Of a stretch of 64,000 nt of DNA, positions 1 to 8,934 are shown piece after piece. Position 1 is the stretch's first letter. Each line of letters starts with the position of its first letter. A model generated the notes under the pieces. That model made no database searches. It saw only the letters and a list, made by a program, of their open reading frames with translations, and was not told the origin of the DNA. The translations under genes and the position numbers were made by a program. This DNA comes from Truepera sp. (lineage in GTDB: Bacteria > Deinococcota > Deinococci > Deinococcales > Trueperaceae): contig JAVSMU010000001.1 in assembly GCA_032027045.1 (NCBI GenBank), positions 2,235,281 to 2,299,280 on the forward strand, in the 5' to 3' direction.

Positions 1-96
1 CGGCTGCGCGCCACGCCCACCGGTCTGGAACGCCTCGACGCCCTGCTGCGCGCTTTCGTGCGTGACAGGGCGTCACTCGATGCGTTGACCGGCTGA
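1..96 (+). CDS. C-terminal end of a probable HemW-like radical SAM protein (partial)
   Basis: Frame 1 is open from the window edge to a TGA at 94-96 and encodes 31 residues beginning RLRATPTGLERLDALL. This resembles the winged-helix tail of HemW/coproporphyrinogen oxidase-like radical SAM proteins, which usually end with an 'RLTPxGxxxLdxIL' segment. The catalytic part lies outside the window, so the family call is an inference from a short tail. It runs convergent to the glutamate dehydrogenase gene downstream. Confidence 0.45.
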   Translation, partial: RLRATPTGLERLDALLRAFVRDRASLDALTG

Positions 97-104
97 GGGG
101 GACC

Positions 105-171
105 GGCGTCGATCGACGCCCCTCACCCCGTCTGCCGGCCGAGCGGGAACGGCGTCGATCAGGCGTCGATC
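105..171. repeat. Palindrome plus repeated GGCGTCGATC between convergent genes
   Basis: A perfect 16-bp palindrome (GGCGTCGATCGACGCC) occupies 105-120. The decamer GGCGTCGATC recurs at 151 and 162, the last copy running into the stop codon of the glutamate dehydrogenase gene. The position between two convergent 3' ends suits a bidirectional terminator or a small repeat element, but there is no U-tract. Confidence 0.5.
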
Positions 172-3100
172 AGGCGCCCCTCGCCGCCCCGTGGGCCGTG
201 GTGCGCGCCTGCTCCAGAATGCGCACGAGCACCGAACCCGAGGCGAGGTCGAGCGCGCCCGGGTCTTGTAGTTGGCCGAGTGCCAGGTCGTAGCGCTTGA
301 AGCTCCCGGCGCTCTTGAGGAACTCCTCCAGCGCCTCGGCTATGCCCTCGCCCTCGTCGGGCGCCGAGGCCAGGTAGGTGGCGGTCAGGCCACGCTGCAC
401 GGAGCGGAGGTCCATCACCAGTCCCACGAGCGCCACCTGCTCCCACTCACCGGAGCTCGGCAGCGATTCGATGACGTCACGCAGCCAACCCAGCTGGAGG
501 CGTTCGCCCACGTAGTAGAAGCGTTCCGCGGCGTGGGCCAGGGGCACGCCCGCCTGCCTGGCCACGTCGACTATGCCGACGCTGTCGGGCAGGTAGGCGA
601 AGCTCGTGATCATCACGGCGTCGTCGCGCTCGAAGCCCTGCTCGGTGAGGTCGGCGGCGGCGGCCTCGAAGCGCACGCGCTCGTGCGCCGGCAGGTACTT
701 CTCCAGCGAATCACGCAGCTCCTGGAGTGGGCCGCGGTACGCGCTCACCACCGCCTCGAAGTCGCCATGGCCGACGTCGTTGAAGAGCATCCACGCAACC
801 ACGCCCTCGACGGCGCCCACCAGCTCCTCGAGCGCCCCGTAGTAGGCCTCGGCTGGAACGTGGTCCGCGCGTAGGTCCAGATGGTCACGAACGCGCTTGG
901 CATCGAGCAGCTCGAGCGCGATCAGGGTCGCGCGCACGACCTCGATGGGCGTGGCGCCGTTCTGGCGCATGGCCTTGTGGACGAAGGCGACGCCGAGCTG
1001 GTCGACGAGGGTGTTGGTGACCACGGTCGCCACGATCTCGCGGTGCAGCCGGTGGTTGGCTATGGCCTCGGGGAAGCGTTCCCGAAGCGCCATCGGGAAG
1101 TACTCGTGCAGGTAGTGCTGCAAGTGCGGCTCGGCCGGCAGGTCAGTCTCGAGAAGGCGCCTGTAGAGGCCCATCTTCACGTAGGCGAGCATGATGGCGA
1201 GCTCGGGGCGCGTGAGCCCGAGGCCGGCGCGGCGCCGTTCGTCGATCTGCCGCGAGGTCGGTAGGTTCTCCACGCGAGGGTTGAGGCCGGCGGCGTCGAC
1301 CAGGTACTCGAGCAACGACGCGTACAGGTCGAGGTCGTCGCGGCTGGCGCGCTGCGCCACGCTCAACGCCAGGGCCTGGGCGTGGTTGTGGCGCAACACG
1401 AGGTCGGCGACCTCGGAGGTCATCTCCTTGAGGAGGTCATCCCGCTCCGGGAGCGAGACGGCGTCGCTCGCCACCAACGGCTGGAACAGGATCTTGATGT
1501 TGACTTCGTGGTCGGACGTGTCGACGCCCGCGCTGTTGTCGATGGCGTCGGTGTCGATCCTCCCGCCCGCCAGGGCGTACTCGATCCGGCCCAGCTGCGT
1601 GAAGCCGAGGTTGCCGCCCTCTCCGACGACGGTGGCCTGCAGTTCGGAGCCGTCGACACGCACGCCGTTGTTGGCGGAGTCGCCGACCTCGGCGTTGCGC
1701 TCGGTGGAGGCCTTGACGTAGGTGCCGATGCCGCCGTTCCACAAGAGGTCGACCTGCATGCGCAGCACCGCCCTTATGAGGGCCTGGCCGCTCAAGGCGT
1801 CGTCCTCGACCCCGAGCATGGCCTTCACCTCGGGCGAGAGCGGGATGGACTTGGCCGACCGTTCGAAGACGCCGCCCCCGCGGCTGATCTTCGAGGTGTC
1901 GTAATCGGCCCAGCTGGAACGCGGGAGGTCGAACAGCCGCCGGCGTTCGGCGAAGCTGGAGACGGGGTCCGGGTCGGGGTCCAGGAAGACGTGCATGTGG
2001 TTGAACGCCGCCTGCAACCGGATGCGGTCGGTGTAGATCATGCCGTTACCGAACACGTCGCCAGACATGTCGCCGATTCCCGCAACCGTGAAGGTATCGC
2101 GGAACACGTCCACGCCGAGCTCGGTGAAGTGCCGCTTGACGGCCTCCCAGGCACCGCGGGCGGTGATGCCCATGCCCTTGTGGTCGTAGCCGGCACTACC
2201 GCCCGACGCGAACGCGTCGCCCAGCCAGTAGCCGTACTCGGCCGCGGTCGCGTTGGCAAGGTCCGAGAAGGTAGCCGTTCCCTTGTCGGCGGCCACCACC
2301 AGGTAGGTGTCGGCATCGTCGTAGATGACCATGCCGGCCGGTGACACCACGTGCCCGTCGACGAGGTTGTCGGTCAGGTCGAGCAGGCCGCGGATGTAGG
2401 TCTGGTACTGCTCGCGCACGTGACCGCGCAGCGCCTCACGGTCGGCCGGCGCGTCCTCGAGAACGAAGCCGCCCTTCGAGCCCACGGGCACTATCACGGC
2501 GTTCTTGGTGGTCTGCGTCTTGAGGAGACCCAGCACCTCGGTGCGGAAGTCGTCGGGCCGGTCGGACCAGCGGATGCCGCCACGCGCCACCTTGCCGCCG
2601 CGGAGGTGGGTTCCCTCGACGCCGGGGGCCGACACGGCGATCTCGAACAGCGGCCTGGGCTCCGGCATGCTCGCCACCTTGGCCGAGTCGAGCTTGAAGC
2701 TGATGCGCCCCAGATCGAGGAAGTAGTTCGTGCGAACGGAGGCCGCCATGAGGTCGAGGAGCCCGCGCAGCACGCCGTCCTCCGCCAACGACGAGACCTC
2801 GGCCAGCGAGTCGATGACCTGCTGATGCGCCGCGCTCACGGCCCCGGTACGCTCCGCCGCGTGCGGGTCCAGGCCACCGGCGGGGTCGAAACGCGCCTCG
2901 AAGAAGCGCAAGAGCAGCGCGGCCACGCGCGGATGAGCCAGCAGCGCGTCGACGATGTAGGAACGGCTGGTCGTCGGGTTCACTTGCGCGTAGTACATCT
3001 GGTACGCGCGCAGGAGCGCCACCTGCCGGATCGTCAGGCCGGCGTGCAACACGAGGCGGTTGAGGCGGTCGTTGGCGACCTCGTTGCCGAAGAGCTGCTC

Positions 3101-4993
3101 GAGCGCCTCCACCATGCGGCCCTTGTCGGCCCCCACGTCGAGGCCGCCGCCAGTGGCGTTCCGCACGGTGTACACGTCCACCCCGCGCTGCTCGCCCTCG
3201 ATGACCAGGGAGTAGGGGTTCTGTTCGATGACGTGCAGGCCCACGTTCTCGAGCACAGGGAGCACGTCCGACAGGGCCAGGTCGGTGCCTCGGTAGTAAA
3301 CGCGTAGCAGCGCCTGCGGGCCGCCCTCGGTTGCCGCCCGCGCGGGGCTCATGTCGACCAGGAGCGGGCGCTCGGTGAGCAACTCGAGGTGCCCGATGTC
3401 GCTCCCCGCTTGCTCGGGCGACACGTTGGCGCGGAAGCGTTCGTCGAAGACCGGCAGGTAACGGCCGGCCAGCCTCGCACCGGCTTGCTCCCCCCACTCC
3501 TCCACCAGCCGCTCGCGCAGCGCGTCCTGCCACGAGCGCGACAGCAGCCTCACCTGGCGCTCGAGGGCGGGAACGTCGATGTCGGCCAGCCGCTTCTCCG
3601 TCGAGAAGAAGAAGTGGAAGCGGGCGTCTGCCTCATCCTCGCCGAACACCAGGCGCGAGTCCACATGCTTGGCTTCCAGCGCCGCCATCAGGTAGGCCTG
3701 CACGCTGCGGCGCACGTCGTCGGAGAAGCTTGCCTGGGGCAGGACGACCATGACGGCCACGCCGCGCCTGAGAGGGTCCTCGTGGACCGTGAGGCGGGCT
3801 ACGGGGTCGGGTCCCGGACGCAGAAGCGTGCGCAGGTCCGTAGCGATCTGATCGACGTCCATCCAGAACAGCTCTTCCCGGGGCATGCGGTTGAAAGAAG
3901 CCACGATGGCCTTGTAGTCGTGGGAGCCGGGAATCGCCTGTTCGCGCTCCAAGACCTGCCTCAGTTTGCTGCGCAAGATGGGAACGTCTTCCACCGGTGT
4001 GTTGAGGCCCTTCGTCGTGAACAGGCCCACGAACCGCCGCTCACCCACCGTACTACCCTGTGCGTCTATCTTCTTAACGCCCACGTAATCCATGCGCCGC
4101 GCGCGGTGAACGGTGGCCTCGGCGTTGGCCTTCGTGACGAGGAAGAAGCGCCCGCCCGTGACGCGCTCCCTGAGCTCGGTGGGCAGCTCGTCCAATGCCA
4201 CCGGCTCGCGGTAACCGCTGTCCGACACCTTGCGCAGCACGCCCAGGCCGCTTCCCGCCGACAGCACCAGCGCCGGCTTGCCCGTGGCCTCGGTCACGAT
4301 GTCGTACTCCCGGTAACCGAGGAACACGAAGTTGTCGTCCTCCAGCCACAGCATGAAGTCGGCGTACTCCGTCAAGTCCGTTCCGCCGAGCGCCCGCGCC
4401 GCCGCCAGTCTGGGCCCTTCCAGGCCGCCTAAGTAATCGACCACGTCGCGGCTCTGCGCCAGCATGGCCCCGTAGTCGTCCGTCGCGAGGATGACGTCGC
4501 CCAACACGCGCCTGACGCCCTCGGCGGCCGCGGCCAACGAGGCCTCTTCACCGGCGCGGCTCAGGAAGACGACCTCGAACGCCTCCCTGGCCGACCCCGC
4601 CGCGCCCAACGCTTCGATGTTGCCGGCAAGGTCGCGCGTAACCAGCAGGGTGGGGTGGAGGTGTTCGACCACGGCGAAGCCCTGGCGGCGCAGCTCAGCC
4701 TCGACCGAATCGACGATGAAGGGCCGATCCTTGAGCGCCAACATGAGCACCCCGTAGGGCGAGTCCCAACCGTTGACGGCCTCGGTGGGTTCGAACGCCG
4801 CCACCTTGAGTTCGTCGTTGCCAAGCTCCTCGAGGAAGCGCAGGCCGCTGCCGGCCATGGCGGTCAACCACTCGGGCGAGCGCGCCGCCAGCAGCGCCTC
4901 GCCGGCCTTCTCGAAGAGCACCTCCGCGAAGCGCGCCAGCCTGGGGTCCTCGGCGCTCAGCGTCTCGAGGTATGCGTTCAGTGTCTGAGACAT
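170..4993 (-). CDS. gdhB: Large NAD-specific glutamate dehydrogenase (180-kDa class)
   Basis: Catalyses NAD-dependent oxidative deamination of glutamate to 2-oxoglutarate and ammonia in the cytoplasm, normally a catabolic enzyme. At 1607 residues it has the length of the large bacterial NAD-GDH class, not the 450-residue hexameric type. The long N-terminal regulatory region includes ACT-like segments. The catalytic core starts near residue 800 (GGIRWSDRPDDFR, followed by TQTTKNAVIVPVGSKGGF), and the NAD-binding loop VVGEGGNLGFTQLGR is near residue 1120. The ATG at 4993 is preceded by a GGAAGG ribosome site. It is a single-gene unit divergent from lspA. The family is clear; the gene symbol follows common usage for this class. 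Confidence 0.93.
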   Translation of the reverse strand: MSQTLNAYLETLSAEDPRLARFAEVLFEKAGEALLAARSPEWLTAMAGSGLRFLEELGNDELKVAAFEPTEAVNGWDSPYGVLMLALKDRPFIVDSVEAELRRQGFAVVEHLHPTLLVTRDLAGNIEALGAAGSAREAFEVVFLSRAGEEASLAAAAEGVRRVLGDVILATDDYGAMLAQSRDVVDYLGGLEGPRLAAARALGGTDLTEYADFMLWLEDDNFVFLGYREYDIVTEATGKPALVLSAGSGLGVLRKVSDSGYREPVALDELPTELRERVTGGRFFLVTKANAEATVHRARRMDYVGVKKIDAQGSTVGERRFVGLFTTKGLNTPVEDVPILRSKLRQVLEREQAIPGSHDYKAIVASFNRMPREELFWMDVDQIATDLRTLLRPGPDPVARLTVHEDPLRRGVAVMVVLPQASFSDDVRRSVQAYLMAALEAKHVDSRLVFGEDEADARFHFFFSTEKRLADIDVPALERQVRLLSRSWQDALRERLVEEWGEQAGARLAGRYLPVFDERFRANVSPEQAGSDIGHLELLTERPLLVDMSPARAATEGGPQALLRVYYRGTDLALSDVLPVLENVGLHVIEQNPYSLVIEGEQRGVDVYTVRNATGGGLDVGADKGRMVEALEQLFGNEVANDRLNRLVLHAGLTIRQVALLRAYQMYYAQVNPTTSRSYIVDALLAHPRVAALLLRFFEARFDPAGGLDPHAAERTGAVSAAHQQVIDSLAEVSSLAEDGVLRGLLDLMAASVRTNYFLDLGRISFKLDSAKVASMPEPRPLFEIAVSAPGVEGTHLRGGKVARGGIRWSDRPDDFRTEVLGLLKTQTTKNAVIVPVGSKGGFVLEDAPADREALRGHVREQYQTYIRGLLDLTDNLVDGHVVSPAGMVIYDDADTYLVVAADKGTATFSDLANATAAEYGYWLGDAFASGGSAGYDHKGMGITARGAWEAVKRHFTELGVDVFRDTFTVAGIGDMSGDVFGNGMIYTDRIRLQAAFNHMHVFLDPDPDPVSSFAERRRLFDLPRSSWADYDTSKISRGGGVFERSAKSIPLSPEVKAMLGVEDDALSGQALIRAVLRMQVDLLWNGGIGTYVKASTERNAEVGDSANNGVRVDGSELQATVVGEGGNLGFTQLGRIEYALAGGRIDTDAIDNSAGVDTSDHEVNIKILFQPLVASDAVSLPERDDLLKEMTSEVADLVLRHNHAQALALSVAQRASRDDLDLYASLLEYLVDAAGLNPRVENLPTSRQIDERRRAGLGLTRPELAIMLAYVKMGLYRRLLETDLPAEPHLQHYLHEYFPMALRERFPEAIANHRLHREIVATVVTNTLVDQLGVAFVHKAMRQNGATPIEVVRATLIALELLDAKRVRDHLDLRADHVPAEAYYGALEELVGAVEGVVAWMLFNDVGHGDFEAVVSAYRGPLQELRDSLEKYLPAHERVRFEAAAADLTEQGFERDDAVMITSFAYLPDSVGIVDVARQAGVPLAHAAERFYYVGERLQLGWLRDVIESLPSSGEWEQVALVGLVMDLRSVQRGLTATYLASAPDEGEGIAEALEEFLKSAGSFKRYDLALGQLQDPGALDLASGSVLVRILEQARTTAHGAARGA

Positions 4994-5172
4994 GCTTACT
5001 CTGCCTTCCGCGGGCGTCGCGGCCTGGCCGCGCCCGATGTCGTCACCTATCTCGGCCCAAGATACCGCTCACCAGCGCGCGGTTCCCGCCGCGTGCGCGC
5101 CTCGGGTGAACAACCCACAGGGCGCTCGCTATCGCGCCGCGTGCGCGACGGGGCGCCTTTCCGAACCAGGCT

Positions 5173-5178
5173 TATACT
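5173..5178 (+). promoter_or_regulatory. -10 box of leaderless lspA
   Basis: TATACT ends 6 nt before GTG 5185 (9 before ATG 5188) and there is no ribosome site, so the transcript should begin at or next to the start codon. Confidence 0.7.
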
Positions 5179-5184
5179 GCGCCA

Positions 5185-5772
5185 GTGATGCTCTTCCTGG
5201 CCGCCGCGCTCGTGGCGCTCGATCAACTGACCAAGGCTTGGGTGGTCGCCAACCTGCCACGTGACGGCACGGAGATAGCCCTCGCTCTAGGCTTCGGGAT
5301 CACCCATACCCGAAACGGCGGCGCGGCGTTCGGCATCCTGCGCGACCTCGAGTTGAGGATCGCCGGCCTGACCATCGACGGCACCGTGCTGCTGGGCCTA
5401 CTGTCGGCCGCCGTGTCGCTCGGCCTCATCGTCTACCTGTTGCGCAACGCCAGGCGCCTGTCCGCCATCCAGGCGACCGCCGCGGCGCTGGTGCTGGCCG
5501 GGGCGGCCGGCAACATGATCGACCGTCTACGGTTGGGTTACGTGGTCGACCTGATCCACTTCAAGGTAGGGAGCTTCGACTTCCCGGTCTTCAACGTCGC
5601 CGACGCCTGCGTCGTGATAGGCGCCGGCCTGCTCATCCTCGGCAGCCTGATGGGCAGCGACCACGCGGAGGGGGCACCCGTGAAGCGCTCACCGCTACCC
5701 CGCAATCACGTGCTGGACGATGTGCCTGACCTGCCACCGCTAGGCGGCAGGCCCCCTTCCGACGGCGCCTAG
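5185..5772 (+). CDS. lspA: Lipoprotein signal peptidase (signal peptidase II)
   Basis: Inner-membrane aspartyl protease that removes the signal peptide from diacylglyceryl-modified prolipoproteins. It is 195 residues with four predicted membrane helices, the family length plus a roughly 30-residue polar C-terminal tail. The two catalytic-aspartate motifs are present: GNMIDRL near residue 110 and FNVADAC near residue 130. The RNGGAAFG motif is also seen. GTG 5185 and ATG 5188 are both possible starts; the -10 box six bases upstream favours leaderless initiation here. Transcription converges on the epimerase gene, with a hairpin between them. Confidence 0.95.
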   Translation: MMLFLAAALVALDQLTKAWVVANLPRDGTEIALALGFGITHTRNGGAAFGILRDLELRIAGLTIDGTVLLGLLSAAVSLGLIVYLLRNARRLSAIQATAAALVLAGAAGNMIDRLRLGYVVDLIHFKVGSFDFPVFNVADACVVIGAGLLILGSLMGSDHAEGAPVKRSPLPRNHVLDDVPDLPPLGGRPPSDGA

Positions 5773-5826
5773 GCCGCCGCAGGTACCGGAAGGACCGGGC
5801 TAGCTCGGGCGTTCCTTCCGGCGGCC
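5772..5826. terminator. Hairpin between convergent lspA and epimerase gene
   Basis: CCGGAAGGA at 5786-5794 pairs perfectly with TCCTTCCGG at 5813-5821, and an outer pair GGCCGCC (5772-5778) / GGCGGCC (5820-5826) extends the stem. It lies exactly between two convergent stop codons, so a bidirectional terminator is likely. There is no clear U-run. Confidence 0.55.
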
Positions 5827-5827
5827 C

Positions 5828-7477
5828 CTACGCCGCCGGCTTCGGGCGGCCGCGCCGCTTCCAGACCTCGTCCGCGTTCGCCACGTCCTCGACCCCCGCG
5901 GCCGGGTACGGCTCCAGCTCGTCCGGATCGTGATCGGCGTGCCACGCCTGTGCGAAGAACGGCTCGAGCAGCGCCCGCCGGCCACCGTCCCACTCCCCCA
6001 GGCAGCGGTCGCACCAGTGCCCGCCACGCAAGACCGTGTCCACCCGCGCCTCGAACTCGTGGCCCGCGGCGCACCGCCACGGCAGGCGAGCGCGCCTGTC
6101 GCCGTCCCAGTCGGCGGCCCGGCACTCGCCACCGCGGAACTCGGCGGCTCCTTGCAGGTCTGCCAGGCTAAGCGCCGAAGCCTGCTCGTCGTAACCGTGC
6201 TCCAACCGGCTCCACGGCCCGTCCGGTAGGCCCTCCTCCTCGACCCCGCCGGCGGCGATGGCCTCGTACTCCTCGTAGCCGCCGAAGAAAGCCCTCACGC
6301 GGGCGTCGTTGCGGTGGAGGTACCAGTAGCGGGGGCTGTTGGGGTGGCGTTGCGCCAGGCGCTTGAAGCTCGCGTGCACGCCCCACTCGACCACACGCCG
6401 GAAGGGGGGCACCCGAAGCGCCAACCACCTGACGCCCTTGAGTAACGGCGACATGCTGGTTTCGAGCGCCGCGTCGTGGGCCGCGCCATCGTCGAGTTGG
6501 TAGTGGAGGTACGAGTCGGTCAGGTCCGAATCTTCGAAGTACTGCAGGTGGAAGTTGCGCAGCGCGAACCAGTTGGACTCCATGCAGCGCGTGAGGTCGA
6601 GGCCGAGCAGGCCGTACGCCGCCCGCAGGTAGGCGCGGGCCGTCGTCCTCATGCCCTGGCCGCCGCCTACGTTGTAGGCGCGCCGCCAGAAGCCGCCATC
6701 GTCGGCGACGTCCAGACAGTTGACCATCGCCAGCCCCGCGTTGCGGTCGGTGATGTTCTCCATGCGCGTGTCCAGGGGCATGTGAAAGGCGATCGGGTCG
6801 AACAGGTTCATGAGGTCGGCATGGTCGGTGGGCATGATGAACGTCATGCGCAAGGAGACCCAGTGTTCGAGGGCCGACTCCATCACGCGCCGCTCCCCGG
6901 CGATCTTGGAGAGCGCGTACGCGTCGTAGACGGACGGGTTCATGGGGTCGCCGACGCGGCCGACGTAGTTTCCCGGCGAGCCCCCGCGGCCAAAGGCGGG
7001 GCGATTGCCGGTCTGGGCCACCGTCCCCGTATGCACGTAGCGGATGCGCTCCGCGCCGCCCGGCTCGGCGAGGATCGCGTCCAATACGTTACCGACGGCG
7101 CCATCGTTGACGGCCCACGCTAGCGCAGGGCGGTAGTCGGCCTGCGGCGAGATGTAGGCCATGGCGTTCAGCACCCAGTCGGCGCCCTGGACGGCCCGCG
7201 CGGCGTCCTCCGGCCGGGTGGCGTCGCCCCAGACCACGCGGACGCCCTCACCCTCGCGGACTCCCTCGTTACTGTCCAGGGGCACGCCGGCCGCCTTCAG
7301 GTGCGCCATCAGCTTCTTGGCCCGGCGGTCTCCGGGCAGTAGCAGCAACGTGACGTCGTAGCGATCTGAGCGCTTCCTCAGCTCCTGGAACGCCTGGAAC
7401 CCCATGGTGCCGCTGCCTCCCAGCAACGTCACGCGTTGTTTCCGCCGGCCCTCGGGGGGCCCCGCAACGCCGCTCAC
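5828..7477 (-). CDS. NAD(P)-dependent epimerase/dehydratase-like protein with C-terminal zinc-ribbon
   Basis: Extended short-chain dehydrogenase fold of unknown substrate, 549 residues. The nucleotide-binding motif TLLGGSGTMGFQAF lies near residue 18, and YDAYALSKIAGE near residue 190 carries the YxxxK catalytic pair. After residue 440 there is an unrelated tail with CAAGHEF and WCDRCLGEW, four Cys/His-type ligands resembling the zinc-ribbons fused to nuclease-like or repeat proteins. It ends in a basic KRRGRPKPAA stretch like an AT-hook. The GTG start at 7477 overlaps the prmC stop as GTGA, implying translational coupling. The fusion is unusual for an epimerase and suggests a role beyond sugar metabolism, but no function can be assigned. 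Confidence 0.75.
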   Translation of the reverse strand: MSGVAGPPEGRRKQRVTLLGGSGTMGFQAFQELRKRSDRYDVTLLLLPGDRRAKKLMAHLKAAGVPLDSNEGVREGEGVRVVWGDATRPEDAARAVQGADWVLNAMAYISPQADYRPALAWAVNDGAVGNVLDAILAEPGGAERIRYVHTGTVAQTGNRPAFGRGGSPGNYVGRVGDPMNPSVYDAYALSKIAGERRVMESALEHWVSLRMTFIMPTDHADLMNLFDPIAFHMPLDTRMENITDRNAGLAMVNCLDVADDGGFWRRAYNVGGGQGMRTTARAYLRAAYGLLGLDLTRCMESNWFALRNFHLQYFEDSDLTDSYLHYQLDDGAAHDAALETSMSPLLKGVRWLALRVPPFRRVVEWGVHASFKRLAQRHPNSPRYWYLHRNDARVRAFFGGYEEYEAIAAGGVEEEGLPDGPWSRLEHGYDEQASALSLADLQGAAEFRGGECRAADWDGDRRARLPWRCAAGHEFEARVDTVLRGGHWCDRCLGEWDGGRRALLEPFFAQAWHADHDPDELEPYPAAGVEDVANADEVWKRRGRPKPAA

Positions 7478-8319
7478 CTGCGCGCCACTACGAAGCGCTC
7501 GCGGCCGACGAGGTCGCGCTCTACTTCGACGTCTTGCCACGCCCCTAAGCGCGCCCGTAGCCGCTGGACGTTCCGCGGGTCCAGTTCAAGGGCCAACGAC
7601 GAGCCGGCCGGCATGAGGTGCCATGCCTCCTCCACCAGCCGCTCCACCGTCTCCAGGCCGCTGGGACCCCCGAAGAGCGCCAGCGGCGGGTCAGCCATCA
7701 CCTCGGGCCCTATCCAGCCGGCGTCCGCTGCCGGAAGGTATGGCGGGTTCGCCACGAGCACGGCGCAGGCCCTCGCGGCCGCCTTGGCCTCGGCCGCCCC
7801 CAGCAGGTCGGACCTCGCGAAGGTGACCGCCAGATCCAGCCGCGCGGCGTTCGCCGCCGCCACGTCGAGGGCGTCTTGCGAGACGTCGGTCCCAATCACC
7901 GTGGCGCCCGGAAACTCGTTCTTGATCGCCAGTGCCACGGCCCCGCTGCCCGTGCCCACGTCCAGCACCAGCGGGTCGGGCACGGCATCGGCACGCAGCC
8001 GCTCGAGGACGAGTTCCACCAGGCGCTCCGTCTCGGGCCGCGGTACCAGCACGCGTGAATCTACCGCCAGCTCGAGCCCGTAGAAGGGCGCGCGGCCGAG
8101 GACGTGTTGGAGGGGTTCCCGCGCTTCACGCCGTGCCACCAACGCCTCCAGCCGTCGGCGCTCGGCCGCGGTCAGTTCCCTGTCGCCGCTCAATAGCAGT
8201 TCGGTGCGTTCGAGGCTCACGGCCTCCTCCAGAAGCAGCAACGTCTCTGCCGCAGGGCTCGCGGTGCCGGCCGCCGCCAGCCGCTGGTGGGTGGCGACAC
8301 GTGCCTCTTGGACGGTCAC
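7474..8319 (-). CDS. prmC: Release factor glutamine methyltransferase
   Basis: Uses S-adenosylmethionine to methylate the glutamine of the GGQ motif in peptide-chain release factors RF1/RF2. It is 281 residues, the family length. The N-terminal helical domain is followed by the Rossmann methyltransferase with motif I (LDVGTGSGAVALAI) and the diagnostic NPPY substrate-amide motif (VANPPYLP). GTG at 8319 lies 14 bases after the jag stop and the gene ends in a GTGA overlap with the epimerase gene, so it is part of the rpmH operon. In many bacteria prmC sits beside prfA; here it does not. Confidence 0.94.
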   Translation of the reverse strand: MTVQEARVATHQRLAAAGTASPAAETLLLLEEAVSLERTELLLSGDRELTAAERRRLEALVARREAREPLQHVLGRAPFYGLELAVDSRVLVPRPETERLVELVLERLRADAVPDPLVLDVGTGSGAVALAIKNEFPGATVIGTDVSQDALDVAAANAARLDLAVTFARSDLLGAAEAKAAARACAVLVANPPYLPAADAGWIGPEVMADPPLALFGGPSGLETVERLVEEAWHLMPAGSSLALELDPRNVQRLRARLGAWQDVEVERDLVGRERFVVARR

Positions 8320-8333
8320 ATCGACGCCGCCCT

Positions 8334-8924
8334 TCAGTCGGGCTTCACCACCACGCGCCTGTCGCTGCCCTCGCCGCTGGACTCGGTATGGACGCCGACC
8401 TCGTCGGCCAGGCTCATGTGCACCACCCGCCGCTCCGCCGCCGACATGGGCTCGAGCTCGACCGGCAGGCCGCTCTTGCGCACCCGCGCGGCCGCCTGGA
8501 GGGCCTCCTTGCGCAGCCGCTCGTCGCGGCGGCGCTTGTAGCCGCCCACGTCGACGTTGACCCGCACCCGACCGCTCTCGTCGCGGTTCACGACGGCGTT
8601 CGTCAGGTACTCGAGCGCGGCCAGGGTCCGGCCGTTCCGGCCGATGACCTTGCCGGGGTCGCCCCCGTAAACTTCCGCTCGGATCTCGTCTTCCGCCACC
8701 TGTTCGACTTCCACCGCGTAGCCGGGGTCGATGTTGAGCAGCAGGTTCACGAGGAACGATTCGGCGCGCTCGAGCGGGTCGCCCTGGACGATGGGCCCGA
8801 CCTCGACCTGCTGCACGTACTCTTCCTCTTCCGTCAGCCTGACGACCTGGCTCTCGCCCTGGTCCTCGTCGCCAACGTCGATGCCTATGCCCTCTAGGTA
8901 CTTGTCGAGATCCGAGTCACTCAT
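8334..8924 (-). CDS. jag: Jag/KhpB family RNA-binding protein
   Basis: Cytoplasmic RNA-binding protein usually encoded next to yidC and linked to envelope elongation and sRNA/mRNA binding. It is 196 residues: a short N-terminal Jag-N-like part, a KH domain with the GKVIGRNGRTL loop (usually GxxIGxxG), and an R3H domain ending in ERRVVHMSLADEVGVHTESSGEGSDRRVVV. ATG 8924 is chosen because it begins MSDSDLDKYLEG, just after a GAGG element. An in-frame extension further upstream would overlap yidC and looks spurious. It is 10 bases downstream of yidC. Confidence 0.9.
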   Translation of the reverse strand: MSDSDLDKYLEGIGIDVGDEDQGESQVVRLTEEEEYVQQVEVGPIVQGDPLERAESFLVNLLLNIDPGYAVEVEQVAEDEIRAEVYGGDPGKVIGRNGRTLAALEYLTNAVVNRDESGRVRVNVDVGGYKRRRDERLRKEALQAAARVRKSGLPVELEPMSAAERRVVHMSLADEVGVHTESSGEGSDRRVVVKPD

Positions 8925-8934
8925 CTTGAAGCCC

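Noticed and set aside
1382..4432. Several long plus-strand frames opposite the glutamate dehydrogenase gene
   Set aside because: They are antisense shadows typical of high-GC DNA; their translations are His/Arg/Val-rich and the minus-strand gene has clear family motifs.
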